Part shown: piece by piece, positions 1 through 11,711 of the stretch
Position numbering within the stretch: the first letter of the stretch is position 1
Layout of the letters: each line of letters begins with the position of its first letter
Assembly: GCA_900188575.1 (NCBI GenBank)
Contig: FYEU01000256.1
Location: 124,001 to 188,000 of the forward strand
DNA from: Geosmithia putterillii
Lineage: Eukaryota > Ascomycota > Sordariomycetes > Hypocreales > Bionectriaceae
Length of the DNA stretch: 64,000 nt
Direction: 5' to 3'
The notes under the pieces: model-generated
Databases searched by the model: none
What the model was told of the DNA's origin: nothing
Seen by the model: only the letters and a program-made list of their open reading frames with translations
Translations under genes and position numbers: made by a program

Positions 1-886
1 CCCAACGACCGTAGTGCACGCGGAAACTACATTCAATACCATTCACGATCAACAACACTGACGCCATGTGGAAGAGAAGTCTTCCTCGTGGGGATGGACA
101 AAAGCCTTCGAGGCCGAAGCGACCGCACTCACATGTGCATCATGGACCGGGCGGCTTCCAACGACACCACCCCCGTCTCCATGACATCCGGTCGAGGGCC
201 CGAGTCGCCCGTATCGGGGGAATAGACGCCCGCATCGGTGGCAGCATCACGGATGAGCAAGACGGGGACAGAGTCGGAGGGGGGCACACCTCCGCCGGCA
301 TCGTGCGAGGAAGTCGAGGGGACAGACGCGGGCGCAGACAGCATGGTCTCCTCCCTGTGCGAGTGTGCAGCAGCAGACGAGGAAGACTCGCCGCCGCCGC
401 CGCCGCTTCGATTGATGATGATGTCGAGCTTGGCATCGAGACGAGATTCGAGCCCGGCCACTAGCGACTCTAGTCTCCCGAGCCTAAAATGCGCGGGGGC
501 AACGAGGAGAATCGGAGTGGTTAGAACACAGTGGGGGCCCAGCTCACGACTGGAAGGGTTTTTTTTCTGATTTCTTCCTTGACACACACGGGCGAGAGAC
601 GGAACCTTTGTTTCAGCGCACCTGGCTCGTCGATGAACGACGAGTCATCTGGCGATTGTAGTTGGTCCCTGGCGGCGGGGACAGTGCCAGATCTCGCGAG
701 GGCGGCAGGACCGGCGGCGGCGGAGGAGGAGGCGGGAGCAGGCTCGAGGGAGCACGGCTTCGAAAAGGTTCGGCAGCGGAGGCATGGCCCACCGATGCCG
801 TTGAGCGGGTGGCATCGGGCCTTGTACCGGCGACAGAGGTTGCACGCCTTGGGCGCCCTGCCGAGGGATGACCCGGTCGGAGGCAT
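1..886 (-). CDS. Zn2Cys6 transcription factor, 5' part (runs off left edge)
   Basis: This is the N-terminal part of a fungal binuclear zinc cluster regulator, expected to bind DNA in the nucleus. I start it at the ATG at 886 (minus strand). Residues 15-45 hold the six zinc cysteines C15, C18, C25, C35, C38 and C45. An intron at 484-605 joins ..LKQ to RLGRLESLV, and the phases agree. Exon 2 begins with a heptad-like stretch (LESLVAGLESRLDAKL) that fits the dimerisation coil next to the zinc cluster, then a Ser/Gly-rich linker. Exon 2 ends at a GTGAGT donor near 133; reading on without splicing gives a stop at 129. A possible acceptor lies near 26, so a third exon probably continues out of the window. 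The family is clear. The regulated pathway cannot be told. Confidence 0.8.
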
Positions 887-3800
887 GGGGGCGACGTTCT
901 GGACGTTTCACACTACTCTGGAGAAACACAGCATATGCGGATATGTGCGCGTACGAGGATGCGCGTGCGCGTGTACGGTGCGAGCACGAGCACGAGCTGA
1001 GAAGACTCGTAGCTCGTAATACGGAGTTCTCCTTAGGCCGTGCATACAACCTGCTGTTGGTTCTCCTCCCCCAAGGCCAAGGGGCCATGCACGGACTTGG
1101 GCTAAACTCAGCCCCGACCCCGATAACGTTTAGAGCCAAGAGATCAGGCCAAAAGCTGGAGTCACGTGAAGATGAAGTATTTGTGTGCGTACATACGTGT
1201 AGAGACTGCAGTCAATGTACTCTGTAGATGTACTCTGTAGATGTACTCCGTACCCTCAACCCCTGTCAAGAGAGGGAACGAATACTACGTTGTCGCTTTC
1301 GCTCCCGTGGCCCTAGAGACTAGTGGTGGTCCAATGCACGCCTCCCGTCCTGTCCCCCGCGGATTCTCACGCATCTGGTTGTGAAGCGGGGTGGTCTTTC
1401 TTTCCCTTGGGAGGAAGAGGCAGTGCGATCAGCCAAAACCAACAAGAGAAACTTTAAACAGGATTGAAGAGAGAAGAGAAGATTAACAAGGAGGAAGGAT
1501 GGGTGAATTGGTCAGATTTTGTTTAATGTTCTTACATGTATGACGTCCAACAGCTGGAGTTTGGTTTGGTTCGTCTTCAGACATGGAGTTTCAGGAACGA
1601 AAACCAAGCTCAACCTGCTGCGCGGCCATGTGCCTAAATACTCGTATTCTGAACAGAAAAGACGGGGTAGATTAAAGGATTGGAACTGCTATTCTTATGA
1701 ACAGGTGCAATTGATTACAAAGGGGAGCTGGTCATCCCACATCAGTCTGAATCATGGGATTCCCGGTTTGGATTGTCAAATTCCATTGCCCACTTTGCGC
1801 GATGGACCAATGGGTCAACACGGTGCCCGCATTCAAGACATAACAAGGTACGCAGTAGTACTGACAACTGCCAACAGGCAACAATGACAGCTACGGAGAC
1901 TTCGAGTGATCATCCTCATGCGCGGAGCGGATATGCTCGTCGCTCATCGCTCTGCCCTGCCGTCACGGTTGTACTGCGCAATTTTGTCCCCAACTTGCCA
2001 GCCAAGCGCCGAGCCAACTCGCGCCGTCGGCAGTAAAAGACTACGACTACGGAGCCGGCAATTGACGATCGTTGTCTAAACAATTGCGCTGCTGCGGGGT
2101 TCGCTTCGTCTTTAAACTGGGTCCCCGTTCACACACAACAACTGCGGTCCACAACCTACCAAGTGCTGCGTACTCGTACTACGGCGTGGTATTACTCCGT
2201 CAGTTCCTGAGCCCTGGCCCTGGCCCTGGCCTGGGGGAATACGACGCAGGTTTGAACGGAGCTAGTCGTACCGTACCCAACCCAACTCCCGCATTGGATT
2301 GGCCCCTCTTCCTGCTCCCCATTTCCGTGTGTCACCGGAAAGCTATTAAAACCAGAAGGAGGGGCTCCTACGGTGGGATAGACATTGGACAGTAAGAAGC
2401 AAGCTCCTACTCGCAAGTAGTGCGATAGAGCACGAAAGCAGATACTAATACGAGCTCTCGAATCGCGTCGGGGTCTTCGCCTTCCTATTTGGACCATTAT
2501 ACATGTATTAATACGATCTAGGCCACCGTCCCGCCAAGCTTAAGTGGTTTATGCGCGTCCCTGACAGCTCTCGTATTGTTTATTCGAGATAGCGTTTTCA
2601 GAGCCGAGGCTCAAGTGTTGAATTGAAGGGCTTGGCGTGCGCGCTGGAGATATTGAAATCGACTTGGACTGAATTGGGCGATTGGCGAAAATGAGAGACA
2701 TGACGACGTGCTCGAGTTCCTGGCAGCGGCGGATATGGACGGGACTCGCGGAGAGGTACGGTACAAAGCAATACATGCCCGTACATTATTGACATGGTAA
2801 TTTCTACAACGACGCCTCCACAATTTACAAGTCCACAGACCACAAACACCCCCGGCTCGGCTTGGTTTGGCTTGGGTTTGGCAGCCAGACATCCATCCAG
2901 CTCTCTGTCATTTTCCCATTCCCAGCTGAGCTGTCACAGTGCACCATTTATCTCCACCCCAGTCCAAAGAGGAGTTCCACGTCGATCGACGGCGCTACCG
3001 TGCACTGTACTTACTGTACGAGTACTCGTGCGAGTACGTTGGTGGTTGGTTGGCTGTGTCCGACTCGTTGACCTGCTCCATTACTGGGCAAGGCACTCCT
3101 CTCTGCTCTCCGGTTTTCCCAGCTGCCACGGGGCGTTCCTGTTGGCTCGTTGGCTCGTTTGTTCCACGGCCGATCCCTCTTGTTCTGTTGAATGCCAGCC
3201 CCATTCCGTAGCGTAAGTAGCGCGTGGTGGCCCTATTCTCCGGTAGGTGCCTGGGAGAGAAGAAAGAACGCGGCGGCTTGCGCATAGCCTAATTCTAACT
3301 AACAAAACTGTCTTCTGCACCAAGGGCTGGGGTACAGGCCCAACGCCAACCTAGACGGACGCGAATGCCTGGGCCAAGTATACTTGCATGTATTGTCGGA
3401 GCCCGCCGAGGCTCAATTGATCGAGATAGCGAATCCTCGTAATACGAACGCATGCTTGGCCGTATCGGTATGACTATCGCTGTCAAATGTTGACGATGGC
3501 TCGTTCGTTCGCTCGACCCCATCCATGCCCATGTGCCGCGTCCCGAAATGGGCAGGTCAAGGGTTGCCGCATGCCGGATCCCAGCCCAGGTGACGAGGTT
3601 ACATCAATACCTACTCCGTACTCCGTACCTAGTCCATACAAGGCATGGACTAGACCGGGGACTGGGATATACACCGTCAACCGCAACTATGGAGACTGGA
3701 GAACGAGTAGCGCGGGACGCTCTGCTAGACCTTGCTTGCTTGCCAGAAGAGCATGCGCGAGCCGTCCATGTCTGTACTCCATACTCTAGACTCCAGTCTT

Positions 3801-4042
3801 TACTCGTACCCAATCCCCTCCAGCCGTACGCCGTGAAACGACATGTACATACGACTACGTAGGTAGGCGGGTGTATTAATAGTCGACGATCCCGCTCCCC
3901 CCCCATTCCCATTCCATTCCATTCCTCCCTCATCCCCAACCCTCTCCTCCTCCTTCATTCATAACCCTCCCTCTCCTTCTTCCTTCTTTCCTCAATCCTC
4001 ACTCTTGCTTCTCTTCTGTACGGAGTACCCCATCCTCACACA
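887..4042. other. Intergenic region, no supported gene
   Basis: About 3.2 kb between the zinc-cluster regulator and the subtilisin. The open frames here are short, lack recognisable domains and do not join into a phase-consistent model. The stretch holds a 13-bp tandem repeat at 1215-1252, a CCCTGG-type short repeat near 2212-2234, and copies of the GTAC-GGA-GTAC motif at 1243, about 3612 and 4018. The last 120 bases are strongly pyrimidine-rich, as is common just upstream of highly expressed fungal genes. Confidence 0.6.
1215..1252. repeat. 13-bp tandem repeat, three copies
   Basis: The unit ATGTACTCTGTAG occurs at 1215-1227 and 1228-1240. A third copy at 1241-1252 differs so that it ends in the dispersed TACTCCGTA motif. 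No function is visible. Confidence 0.85.
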
Positions 4043-5679
4043 ATGCGCTTCTCTACCGCCCTTGCCGTGGCCCTGCCACTCGTCGCCGCCTCGCCCGTCG
4101 CGAAGCGTGCGCCCCTCTACAAGCGCGACGATGCCGACCTGATCCCCGGCAAGTACATTGTCAAGATGAAGAGCAGTACCGCCCAGGTCTCCAGCGCCGG
4201 CGGTCTCGAGGACATTCTCGGAAAGCTCGTCTCCGCGCCCGACCAGCTCTTTGAGGGCCTCAGTGCTTTCTCTTCCAGCCTCGGCGACGATGAGGTCGAG
4301 ACTCTGCGCGGCAACCCCAATGTGAGTAATTTACTTATACAGCGATCCCCACATCCCACGTCATTCCATGCCATGCCATGACATAAAATCGACGGATCAC
4401 TAACTGTCATATTACAGGTCGAGTACATTGAGCAGGATGCCAAGGTCCAGCTCTTTGCGACCCAGGAGAACGCCCCGTGGGGCATCGCCCGCCTCTCCAG
4501 CCAGGAGCCCGGCAACACGACTTACACCTACGACGACAAGGCCGGAGAGGGCACCTGCGTCTACATTGTCGACACTGGCATCGACGTCGACCACCCTGTA
4601 TGATACCCAACCTCTCTTGCCATGGATGTTTTGTGATATGCGACGCGTCACATTCATACATGTGCATCAAATGACAATGATGGATTGTGTCACTAACATG
4701 ATCTGATGCAGGAATTCGAGGGCCGCGCAACCTTTGTCGCCACCTACGTCGACAACATCAAGAAGGACGACAACGGCCACGGTGTAAGTTGATCTGTATA
4801 CAGACCCAAGACTGTGCAATTTACAGAAGCTAACATCTCAATCAGACTCACTGCTCGGGTACCGTCGGCTCCAAGACCTACGGTGTCGCCAAGAAGACGT
4901 CTCTGTACGGCATCAAGGTCTTTGACAAGAACGGCTCCGGTTCCAAGTAAGTCCAATTGCCCTGGTATCAATGATATATATCAATGATATACACCCAAGA
5001 GAAGCCAATGGCTGACATGAACTTCTCCAGCTCCCTCATGATCTCGGGTATGGAAGAGGTCATCAAGGATGCCCCCAACCGCGACTGCCCCAACGGCATC
5101 GCCGTCAGCATGTCCTTTGGCAGCCGCTTCTCCCAGGCCGTCAACGACGCCGCCGCCGCCCTCGACAAGAAGGGCTACTTTGCCGCCGTCGCCGCGGGTA
5201 ACGGAGACCCCATCTTTGGCATTCCCCAGGATGGTAAGTACTTCCCACATACCGGCCACTCATCGAACCGTACAAGTACACATGTACATGTACATACATG
5301 TACGGCATCAAGTATGAAGAATGAAAACTGACACACTGTCTCAGCCTCTGGCACCTCCCCCGCCTCGGAGCCCTCCATCTGCACCATCGGCGCCACCGAC
5401 AAGAAGGATGCCACCGCCTCCTTCTCCAACTACGGCAAGCTCGTCGACCTCTTCGCCCCGGGTGTTGACATCCTCTCCACCTGGCCCGACAACAAGACCA
5501 ACACCATCTCCGGCACCTCCATGTCCACCCCGCACGTCGCCGGCCTGGGCGCCTACTTCATGTCCCTGGGCCAGTCGGCCAAGGGGCTGTGCGACCACCT
5601 CAAGGAGGTCGCTCTCAAGGACAAGATTACCGGTGTCCGCAGCAACACTGTCAACCTTCTGGCTCACAACGACCAGTAA
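4043..5679 (+). CDS. Secreted subtilisin-like serine protease (proteinase K family, S8)
   Basis: An extracellular endopeptidase of the proteinase K type. Exons: 4043-4321, 4418-4597, 4712-4783, 4846-4946, 5031-5233 and 5345-5679, giving 389 aa, the usual length of this family. Residues 1-16 are a signal peptide. Residues about 35-104 are the inhibitor I9 propeptide (KYIVKMK..VEYIEQDA). The mature enzyme should start near A107 (ATQENAPWGIARLS). The catalytic triad is D145 (VDTGIDVDHP), H179 (NGHGTHCSGT) and S337 (SGTSMSTPHVAG), with oxyanion Asn in AAGN near 267. All six exons close in phase. Such enzymes serve nutrient acquisition and, in insect or nematode pathogens, cuticle degradation; the sequence alone does not show which applies here. 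A GTACGGAGTAC motif sits about 15 bases before the ATG, and the upstream region is CT-rich. Confidence 0.96.
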
Positions 5680-5967
5680 GCAGCTCTGGTCTGGTTTTGA
5701 TCCGGGTGACGGTTGAGTGAGTGGCTTGGTTATATGATATGTATTTACGAGTATATATGTACGCATGGGATCTATTGATGTATATATGTGGCATGGGATC
5801 AAATGGTGGCCTGATATGTATTTAGGCAATGATTTAATGCTATTGGAATGGTTTCTTTTCTTCTTCAAATCTTGACATGATTTACACGACTGCTCGCAAT
5901 GTGACTTTGCCTGCCACTTCAAGCAGCCTAATACTCAATGAATGGCGTCTATGATGACAATTGCCGT

Positions 5968-7598
5968 CTACAGCGCATACCGATAGTCTGGGTGGTAATC
6001 CCCTGTCTTGCCGGCCGCAATCTCGGCCAACCTCTCCTCCTCCGTCATACCATCTCTCTTGGTGTTCTGCCGACGCAGGTAAAAGTACAGCGAAACATGA
6101 CCAGCCACGGCCAAGACGACGGCAGCCAATGAAGCACTGAGGCCCATAACATACTTTCCATTTTGGGTAGTTCGGAAGATTTGGCCAACCTTACCAGCAG
6201 ATAGTGTTAGCCACGAAACTCTAATACTGCCTCCACCCATAAACACGTGCAGATAGGAAGGGGCCAGAACATACCACTATACCAGCCGTGTTGCCAATCG
6301 ACTGATTCATGCCAATAGCCATGGCACGCTTATAGTACGGCGCATGGCTATTGAGCAGCCAAGCACAGTTGAGTCCAACAATGACATACACCCCCGGGGC
6401 GATGAGAAAGGTCGAAAAGTACAGCGGGCCCCTCTGATCAGCCGCAACACCAAGGTTAACAGCGTACCCCACAGCCGTGACAAGGCAAGCGGGCGCCATG
6501 AAGAAAGCCCTGCTTTTGTATCTATCGCTCATCCAGCTGACGACAATGTACGCGCAGCTGGCCCAGAAGAAGACCGGGATAGTAAGCAGCTGCGTGGTGA
6601 CAGTGTCGAAGCCAAACGACTTGATAATGAGGGGCAGGAACGACGACAGCCCAAACGAGCAGATATCCGCCATGAACTGCGACCAGCAGCTGATATACAG
6701 CTTCGGATCGAGCGCCGCAGCCTTGACCTGTGCCCAGTCAAATTCAGGCTTCCCATTATACCGGGCGTTGATTTGTGCGCGCACAGCCATGAGCTGCTTC
6801 TCCTCTGCGTTCAGAAAGCGCGCCGTCTCGTAGCTGTCCGGCAGAAAAACAAAGACCAGCGCAGCAATGACCACGCTGGCGCACCCCTCAATGACAAACA
6901 GCCAGCGCCATCCGGCCATGCCGCCCACGCCGTCCATCCGCAGCAGCGCGTACGCGAACAGCCCGCCAAACGAGCCGCTCAGCGCCGACGACACGAACAG
7001 GTACGAGATGCGCAGGGCCTGCTCGCGCGGTTGGTAGAAGGTGCTCAGGTACAGGGCCAGGCAGGGGAACATGCCGCTCTCGAAGAGACCGAGCAGCATG
7101 CGCGACGCGTATAGCTGGCCCTTTGTGTGCATGAAGCCTGTGCCGATGAGCACGATCGACCAGCCGAACATGAGGAGGGGGATCATTCGGCGAGGGTGGA
7201 ATTTCTTCATCACCAGCGAGCAGGGGACCTCGAATGATACGTATGTTACGTAGAAGAGGGTGACGGCGTCTATAAGCTCAATGTCAGTTGATGGGTGCAT
7301 GCTTCGGTCAGGTTGGGGGGTTAAACGCACTGCCTAGATCTCCGCTCGACATGTGCAGATCGTCCGTCATGCCTGCTGAAGCGGCATTGCCAATGTTGGA
7401 CCGGTCGAGATAGGCTGTCAGGAAGATGACGGTCATGACGGGGGCGATCCAGATATCCAGCTTGCGCAGCAGCTTCTTCTCGCTCTGCGGGTCGATGAAG
7501 ACATTGAGAGTCTCTTCCTGGGCGGAGGTGTCGTCGCTGCCACGGGGCACGGCCCCATCTTCAATGGCCTTTTCTGACTTGACGGTGTCCATGGCCAT
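5968..7598 (-). CDS. MFS permease, allantoate/anion:cation symporter (Dal5-like) family
   Basis: A plasma-membrane secondary transporter of the Dal5/Tna1-like family, which imports small organic anions such as allantoate, nicotinate or other acids. Exons on the minus strand: 7331-7598, 6275-7269 and 5968-6189; 494 aa, the usual size. An ATG at 7592 is an alternative start two codons in. Exon 1 carries a polar N-terminus and TM1 with the family motif YLDRSNIGNA. Exon 2 carries most of the twelve helices, including MLLGLFESGMFPC and GWRWLFVIEG. Exon 3 has GQIFRTTQNGKY and the C-terminal tail ending RYAL. The last acceptor (AAG at 6190) is weaker than usual. It is divergent from the FAH-family hydrolase across about 0.7 kb, which suggests possible co-regulation. 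The substrate is unknown. Confidence 0.92.
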
Positions 7599-8324
7599 CA
7601 AGTGCGTGTGTTTGTGTGTGCGTGTCTGGCAAGTTAGTTGGAACAATGGGTGGGCATGCCGCCTTATACATGTGCCGCCTGTCTCTCGGAGCCGAGAACA
7701 ATTGGCAGACAAGGTGGTATGACACCGGGAAACATTTCCGTTAGACACCTTGACTATTCCCTGCGATACCGTTGATATCAATTGACCCAACTGCCCGCGG
7801 CGGCGGCATGCCAAGACGAATGCTTATCATGGTCCCCGCATTTCGTCAAGTGCATGCAGGGTTCGAGCGGCAGATGCCATACACTGGTGTTATCGGATAC
7901 CGGTGTCGCTCACTCGGATTTAGAACTTGAATAACTCTGAAGACCATGTGTCTAGCTTCTCTGAACAGCTCATTTTGAAATCGGACGTGAAATAGAATAG
8001 TATATTGACTCCGATGCAAGGCATGGAGAGCACGCCGTTGCGGTATCGGACTGCCGAAGACAAGGCGTCCCAAGGATCATGCGTCTCCACTGCCATGGCC
8101 ATTAGCGTCGCCGCTCCGTCGCCGCCTCCTGGCCGACGCTAGCGGGCAACTCCGTATGCATGTATGCTGGTACTCGTAAAGGTGCTCCGCAGACGGGGGA
8201 ACAAGCGTGATGGGTGCAATGATGTGATCGGAGAGAGGGGCCCGTCAGAGAGAAATAAATCCTGGTTTCTTTCCATTTTCCCATCTCTCTCCATTTTGCC
8301 CATCACGCTTTTTTCATAAACATC
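7599..8324. promoter_or_regulatory. Divergent intergenic region between permease and FAH-family hydrolase
   Basis: A 0.7 kb region between two outward-facing genes, so it must contain both promoters. It holds a GT-rich microsatellite near 7601-7625 and an ACTCCGTA variant near 8153. I see no recognisable gene in it. Binding sites for the nearby zinc-cluster regulators are possible but cannot be assigned. Confidence 0.45.
7663..7669 (-). promoter_or_regulatory. Possible TATA box for the 5968-7598 permease
   Basis: On the minus strand the sequence TATAAGG lies about 65-70 bases before the permease ATG. This spacing is reasonable for a fungal TATA element. Support is positional only. Confidence 0.35.
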
Positions 8325-9388
8325 ATGGGTTCTCTGTCGAATGTATGTACTTTGCATCAATACACATGTAATATTTCAGCTAACCAGCTTAGACTTGGGA
8401 CCGGTTCGTCCGTTTCGAGACCGAGGATGGAAAGGTACTGGGCGGCGAGCCCGTAGACAAGACGATTGATGGTATGCATCCCGCTGAACCCATGAGATCT
8501 CACACTTTCTGACCGATCATGATTATGTAGTCGGCAAGGCTTTCGCTGCCGGAGAGAAAGTCCAAGTCAACGTCCTGGACGACTCGTCTGCCCTCGCCGA
8601 GGGTGCCAAGCTAACTGGCGAGACTGCCATCATCCACAAAGTACGCCCAACTGGACAAGTACCCCTCACACACCCTCATTCTGACAGTTGACATCTTAAA
8701 GCTCCTCTCACCGATCGCCCCCTCCGAGGCCGGGACAGTCCGCTGCGTAGGCCTCAACTTCAAGGACCACGCCGCCGAGCTTAACATCGCCCTGCCCTCG
8801 ACCCCAACCGTCTTCTTCAAGCCGTCCACGGCCATCACGGACCCATCGAGTTCCATCGTCATCCCCGCCAGCGCCCCGGACGCCGTCGACGCCGAGGCCG
8901 AGCTGGCCATCGTCATTGGCCGCGACGCCCGCAACGTCGCCCCCTCCGACGTGGGAGACTACATCCTCGGCTACACGGCCGCCAACGATGTCACGGCACG
9001 AGACGTGCAGGGCAAGACGTCACAGTGGGGGTACAGCAAGAGCTTCGACAGCTTCTGCCCGCTCGGCCCCTGCATCGTCAGGGCCGGGGTTCTGGCCGAG
9101 GATGTGGGTCGCGGCGGCGTCGGTCTCAAGTCGGTCGTCGACGGGGATGTGCTGCAGAACGGGTCGACAGCCGACTTCATCTTCTCCGTGAGTGAAATCG
9201 TGTCGCATCTGTCCCAGGATACTACCCTGCCCAAGGGGACTGTCATCCTCACGGGCACGCCCGCGGGCATAGGACATGGCAGGACGCCGCCGAGATATCT
9301 TAAGCCTGGGTCTGATGTCTCCATCTCCATCACGCCGGGTATCGGTACGCTGCGGAACAAGGTTATATCCAGCAGCAGCAAAGCATAG
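8325..9388 (+). CDS. Fumarylacetoacetate hydrolase (FAH) superfamily protein
   Basis: A metal-dependent hydrolase, decarboxylase or hydratase acting on a 2-keto or 2,4-diketo acid; members include FAHD1 and bacterial diketo-deoxy-sugar-acid hydrolases. Exons: 8325-8342 (a micro-exon of only six codons), 8393-8471, 8531-8640 and 8702-9388; 297 aa. The N-terminal domain (WDRFVRFE..) is followed by the catalytic FAH fold from residue about 80 (CVGLNFKDHA). Predicted metal ligands are E134 and E136 (EAELAIVIGRD) and D165 (AANDVTARD). KGTVILTGTPAGIG is the conserved C-terminal motif. It ends 73 bases from the stop of a Zn2Cys6 regulator on the other strand. With the aldolase at 15260 it suggests a keto-acid catabolic group (inference). 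The exact substrate is not readable from sequence. Confidence 0.93.
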
Positions 9389-9461
9389 AAGAAAAATACA
9401 ATTCAAGGTATAGACATAGACATGAGATACGGAAATGTATGTTTCCGGATGACTGCACGTG

Positions 9462-11711
9462 TTATTTGACATGCAGAGTGCCTACAAGGTCTTCCCAGAA
9501 CTGGTAATCGAGCGGTTCGGGAAAGTTGCGCGTCGGACCAAACCAGTTGTCCAGCCAGGTCTCGCATGGGCCCGCTCCGTTATACGTTCCAGACATGCTT
9601 GCCGATGAAGGCTCCGTGTCGCTGACCGTGCTGTCGTGCGCTTGCCAGGGAGGCGGCACTCTCGTGCCTGCGTTGTCCACCATGTCGGGACCTATGGAGC
9701 TCCATGTGGTGGGCGGACGACTGTCGCTAGGGCCGGTCTCGCGGACCGTGGCCCCTCTGGCAGTGGTGATGCATAATTCGATTACCCGCACCTCGGCCAT
9801 GACAAACTCGTTGACCCAGGGATCGGCCCGCTGCTTCTCACAGTATGCCCCAAGATCCTCGAGAATGGCACCAGTACGAGCGCTATGCGGGTCCTTGACA
9901 GCAACGATTCCCAGGACCAAAGCGCTGTTGAAAAGGTTGTGCATGGCAATGCCGGCCTTGAGTCGATCTGCCATCGATGTGTGGCGCATGGAGAGCTTGA
10001 GGCGCAAGTCGGCACATGCCGAGGAGATGCAGGCGTCGCGGCTGTACTGAAAGCGATCCGTGATGGACTCCAACAGGACATACGTACGGTGCAGTGTGAC
10101 GCGGGCAAAGTGGTAGGCAGAGTGGAGATACATCCTCTGCCAGTAGATGAATGGCCTCTCGGTGTCGAATGAAGTATCTGGTCTTTCGAGACGGAAATAC
10201 GATGGAATAGAGTCGGCCCAGTCGAGAAGCGTGCGGTCGAGCTGCATGACCTTTTCGTATGTATGATACGACGTGGTCATGGGTACAATGGCGAAGCACT
10301 CGTCGTGTATGTCACCCATGATTGTTGACAGAGCCTGCTGATAACGGTGAAAGATGGTCGGCGTTGGGTCCTCGATGGGTTGCTCAGTAGCACATGCGGC
10401 CTCGTCGGCTGGCATGTCGTCAATCCATATGTTTCGGATATCCATCTCCATGCAGTGTTTGCTGTTGATGGTATAAGGACGTCCTATGGCTAGTGATACC
10501 GACCTGTCCATGGCATAGAGACTGCACCATAGGCGGCGACGAGTCTCGAGCACCTTGGGCGGAAGACCCCAACTGGCTCCGTCAATATGCATGCCTTGTG
10601 CCTGTGCCATGCGTATCGCAAAGCTTGAGGTAAGCCAACTCTCCGTCTTGCGACCAAGGTACATGAGATAGCGGCAGACAAGGATGCCAGCGCGCACCAG
10701 ATCAGGGCTCTCGCCAGATAGCGTCGGTGCCAGAACAATGGCCTTCCTCGAGGCCCAGAAGAACTGTAGCGAAGCTTCCTCGCAGCTCCTTTGGAAGTCA
10801 GGTGACGCATCAGGCGGACAGTCGAGTAACTCGGCAAACGCGAGTATCATGAAGAGCAGGGCAAGCCAACGAAGATCCACGGCCGTCAGATCATCGTCTC
10901 CCCACTTGCGGTTCCAGAAGGCGTCGTAGTTTGACTGAAATGTCTCCCCGTGAACGCTATCGAAGATGGGGTTGAGCTCTTGAAGGAACCGGTGGACCAT
11001 GTGGTCAACAATGACCTTGCGACGAGGCAGGTAACCCACCAGCTCCCATATGTGGGCATACGGGCCCTTTTCATCGCGGTGGAAGCGCGGGTTGGGAATA
11101 TGTCGCTGGGAGGTGTCCCTACTAGCGGCATTGTGAATTCCACTCATACCGACGGGTAGCTCTGGGCTCTCGACTTGCATCATCGAGGCCGCAGACTGGT
11201 GGCCAAAGTAAGACGAGCCATGGTACGAAGGGGCTCCCCGCGAATTGAGCAGTTGGCCCACCCGAAACGAAGGCTGCGGACCTTCTGGGCGTCGTGGGCG
11301 GAGGACTCCGGGCTCAAGCGTAGATTGATCGACTTTTGTAACATCATGCCCAGTCATATGTATACTGGAAAGGGGTGACTCGTGAGCGGGAGGGGGCTGA
11401 GCTGGTTTCCATGATGATGGGGAGGCGGCAGGCAAATGGCACCGATGGGGGATATGGCGGCGGATGCAGTTTGAGCAGGGTGTCTTTCTATCGCACTGGA
11501 AAAGAATAGTGTATTTTGTTAGCAGATACACGGTTGGAAACATCCAACGTTTGCAAAGCAGATGGAGATTTGGCGGGACGTGAGAAGCGGGTAGGCATGC
11601 ATGTCGTACCTTGCGTTTGAGCCGTTGACACTGTGTACACACATTGGCTCGTGACATGCGCGGCCGTGGGCTGAGGGGCGGGGATGAGTGTGACTGCGCC
11701 GGTACGTCCAT
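9462..11711 (-). CDS. Zn2Cys6 transcription factor with fungal-specific middle domain
   Basis: A nuclear regulator with an N-terminal zinc cluster and a large fungal_trans-type domain. Exons on the minus strand: 11610-11711 and 9462-11495; 711 aa after splicing. The zinc cysteines are C25, C28, C35, C41, C44 and C53. The middle region (HRFLQELNPIFDSVHGETF, then GTSFAIRMAQ-like helices and RRRLWCSLYAMDRSVSLAIGRPY) is characteristic of the domain. The intron at 11496-11609 is 114 bases, a multiple of three with no stop codon. It lies between the second and third zinc cysteines, so retention would insert 38 residues and break the DNA-binding fold. It is tail-to-tail with the FAH-family gene and head-to-head, 1.03 kb away, with another Zn2Cys6 gene. 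It probably regulates this local group (inference). Confidence 0.93.
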   Translation of the reverse strand: MDVPAQSHSSPPLSPRPRMSRANVCTQCQRLKRKVRHACLPASHVPPNLHLLCKRWMFPTVYLLTKYTILFQCDRKTPCSNCIRRHIPHRCHLPAASPSSWKPAQPPPAHESPLSSIHMTGHDVTKVDQSTLEPGVLRPRRPEGPQPSFRVGQLLNSRGAPSYHGSSYFGHQSAASMMQVESPELPVGMSGIHNAASRDTSQRHIPNPRFHRDEKGPYAHIWELVGYLPRRKVIVDHMVHRFLQELNPIFDSVHGETFQSNYDAFWNRKWGDDDLTAVDLRWLALLFMILAFAELLDCPPDASPDFQRSCEEASLQFFWASRKAIVLAPTLSGESPDLVRAGILVCRYLMYLGRKTESWLTSSFAIRMAQAQGMHIDGASWGLPPKVLETRRRLWCSLYAMDRSVSLAIGRPYTINSKHCMEMDIRNIWIDDMPADEAACATEQPIEDPTPTIFHRYQQALSTIMGDIHDECFAIVPMTTSYHTYEKVMQLDRTLLDWADSIPSYFRLERPDTSFDTERPFIYWQRMYLHSAYHFARVTLHRTYVLLESITDRFQYSRDACISSACADLRLKLSMRHTSMADRLKAGIAMHNLFNSALVLGIVAVKDPHSARTGAILEDLGAYCEKQRADPWVNEFVMAEVRVIELCITTARGATVRETGPSDSRPPTTWSSIGPDMVDNAGTRVPPPWQAHDSTVSDTEPSSASMSGTYNGAGPCETWLDNWFGPTRNFPEPLDYQFWEDLVGTLHVK

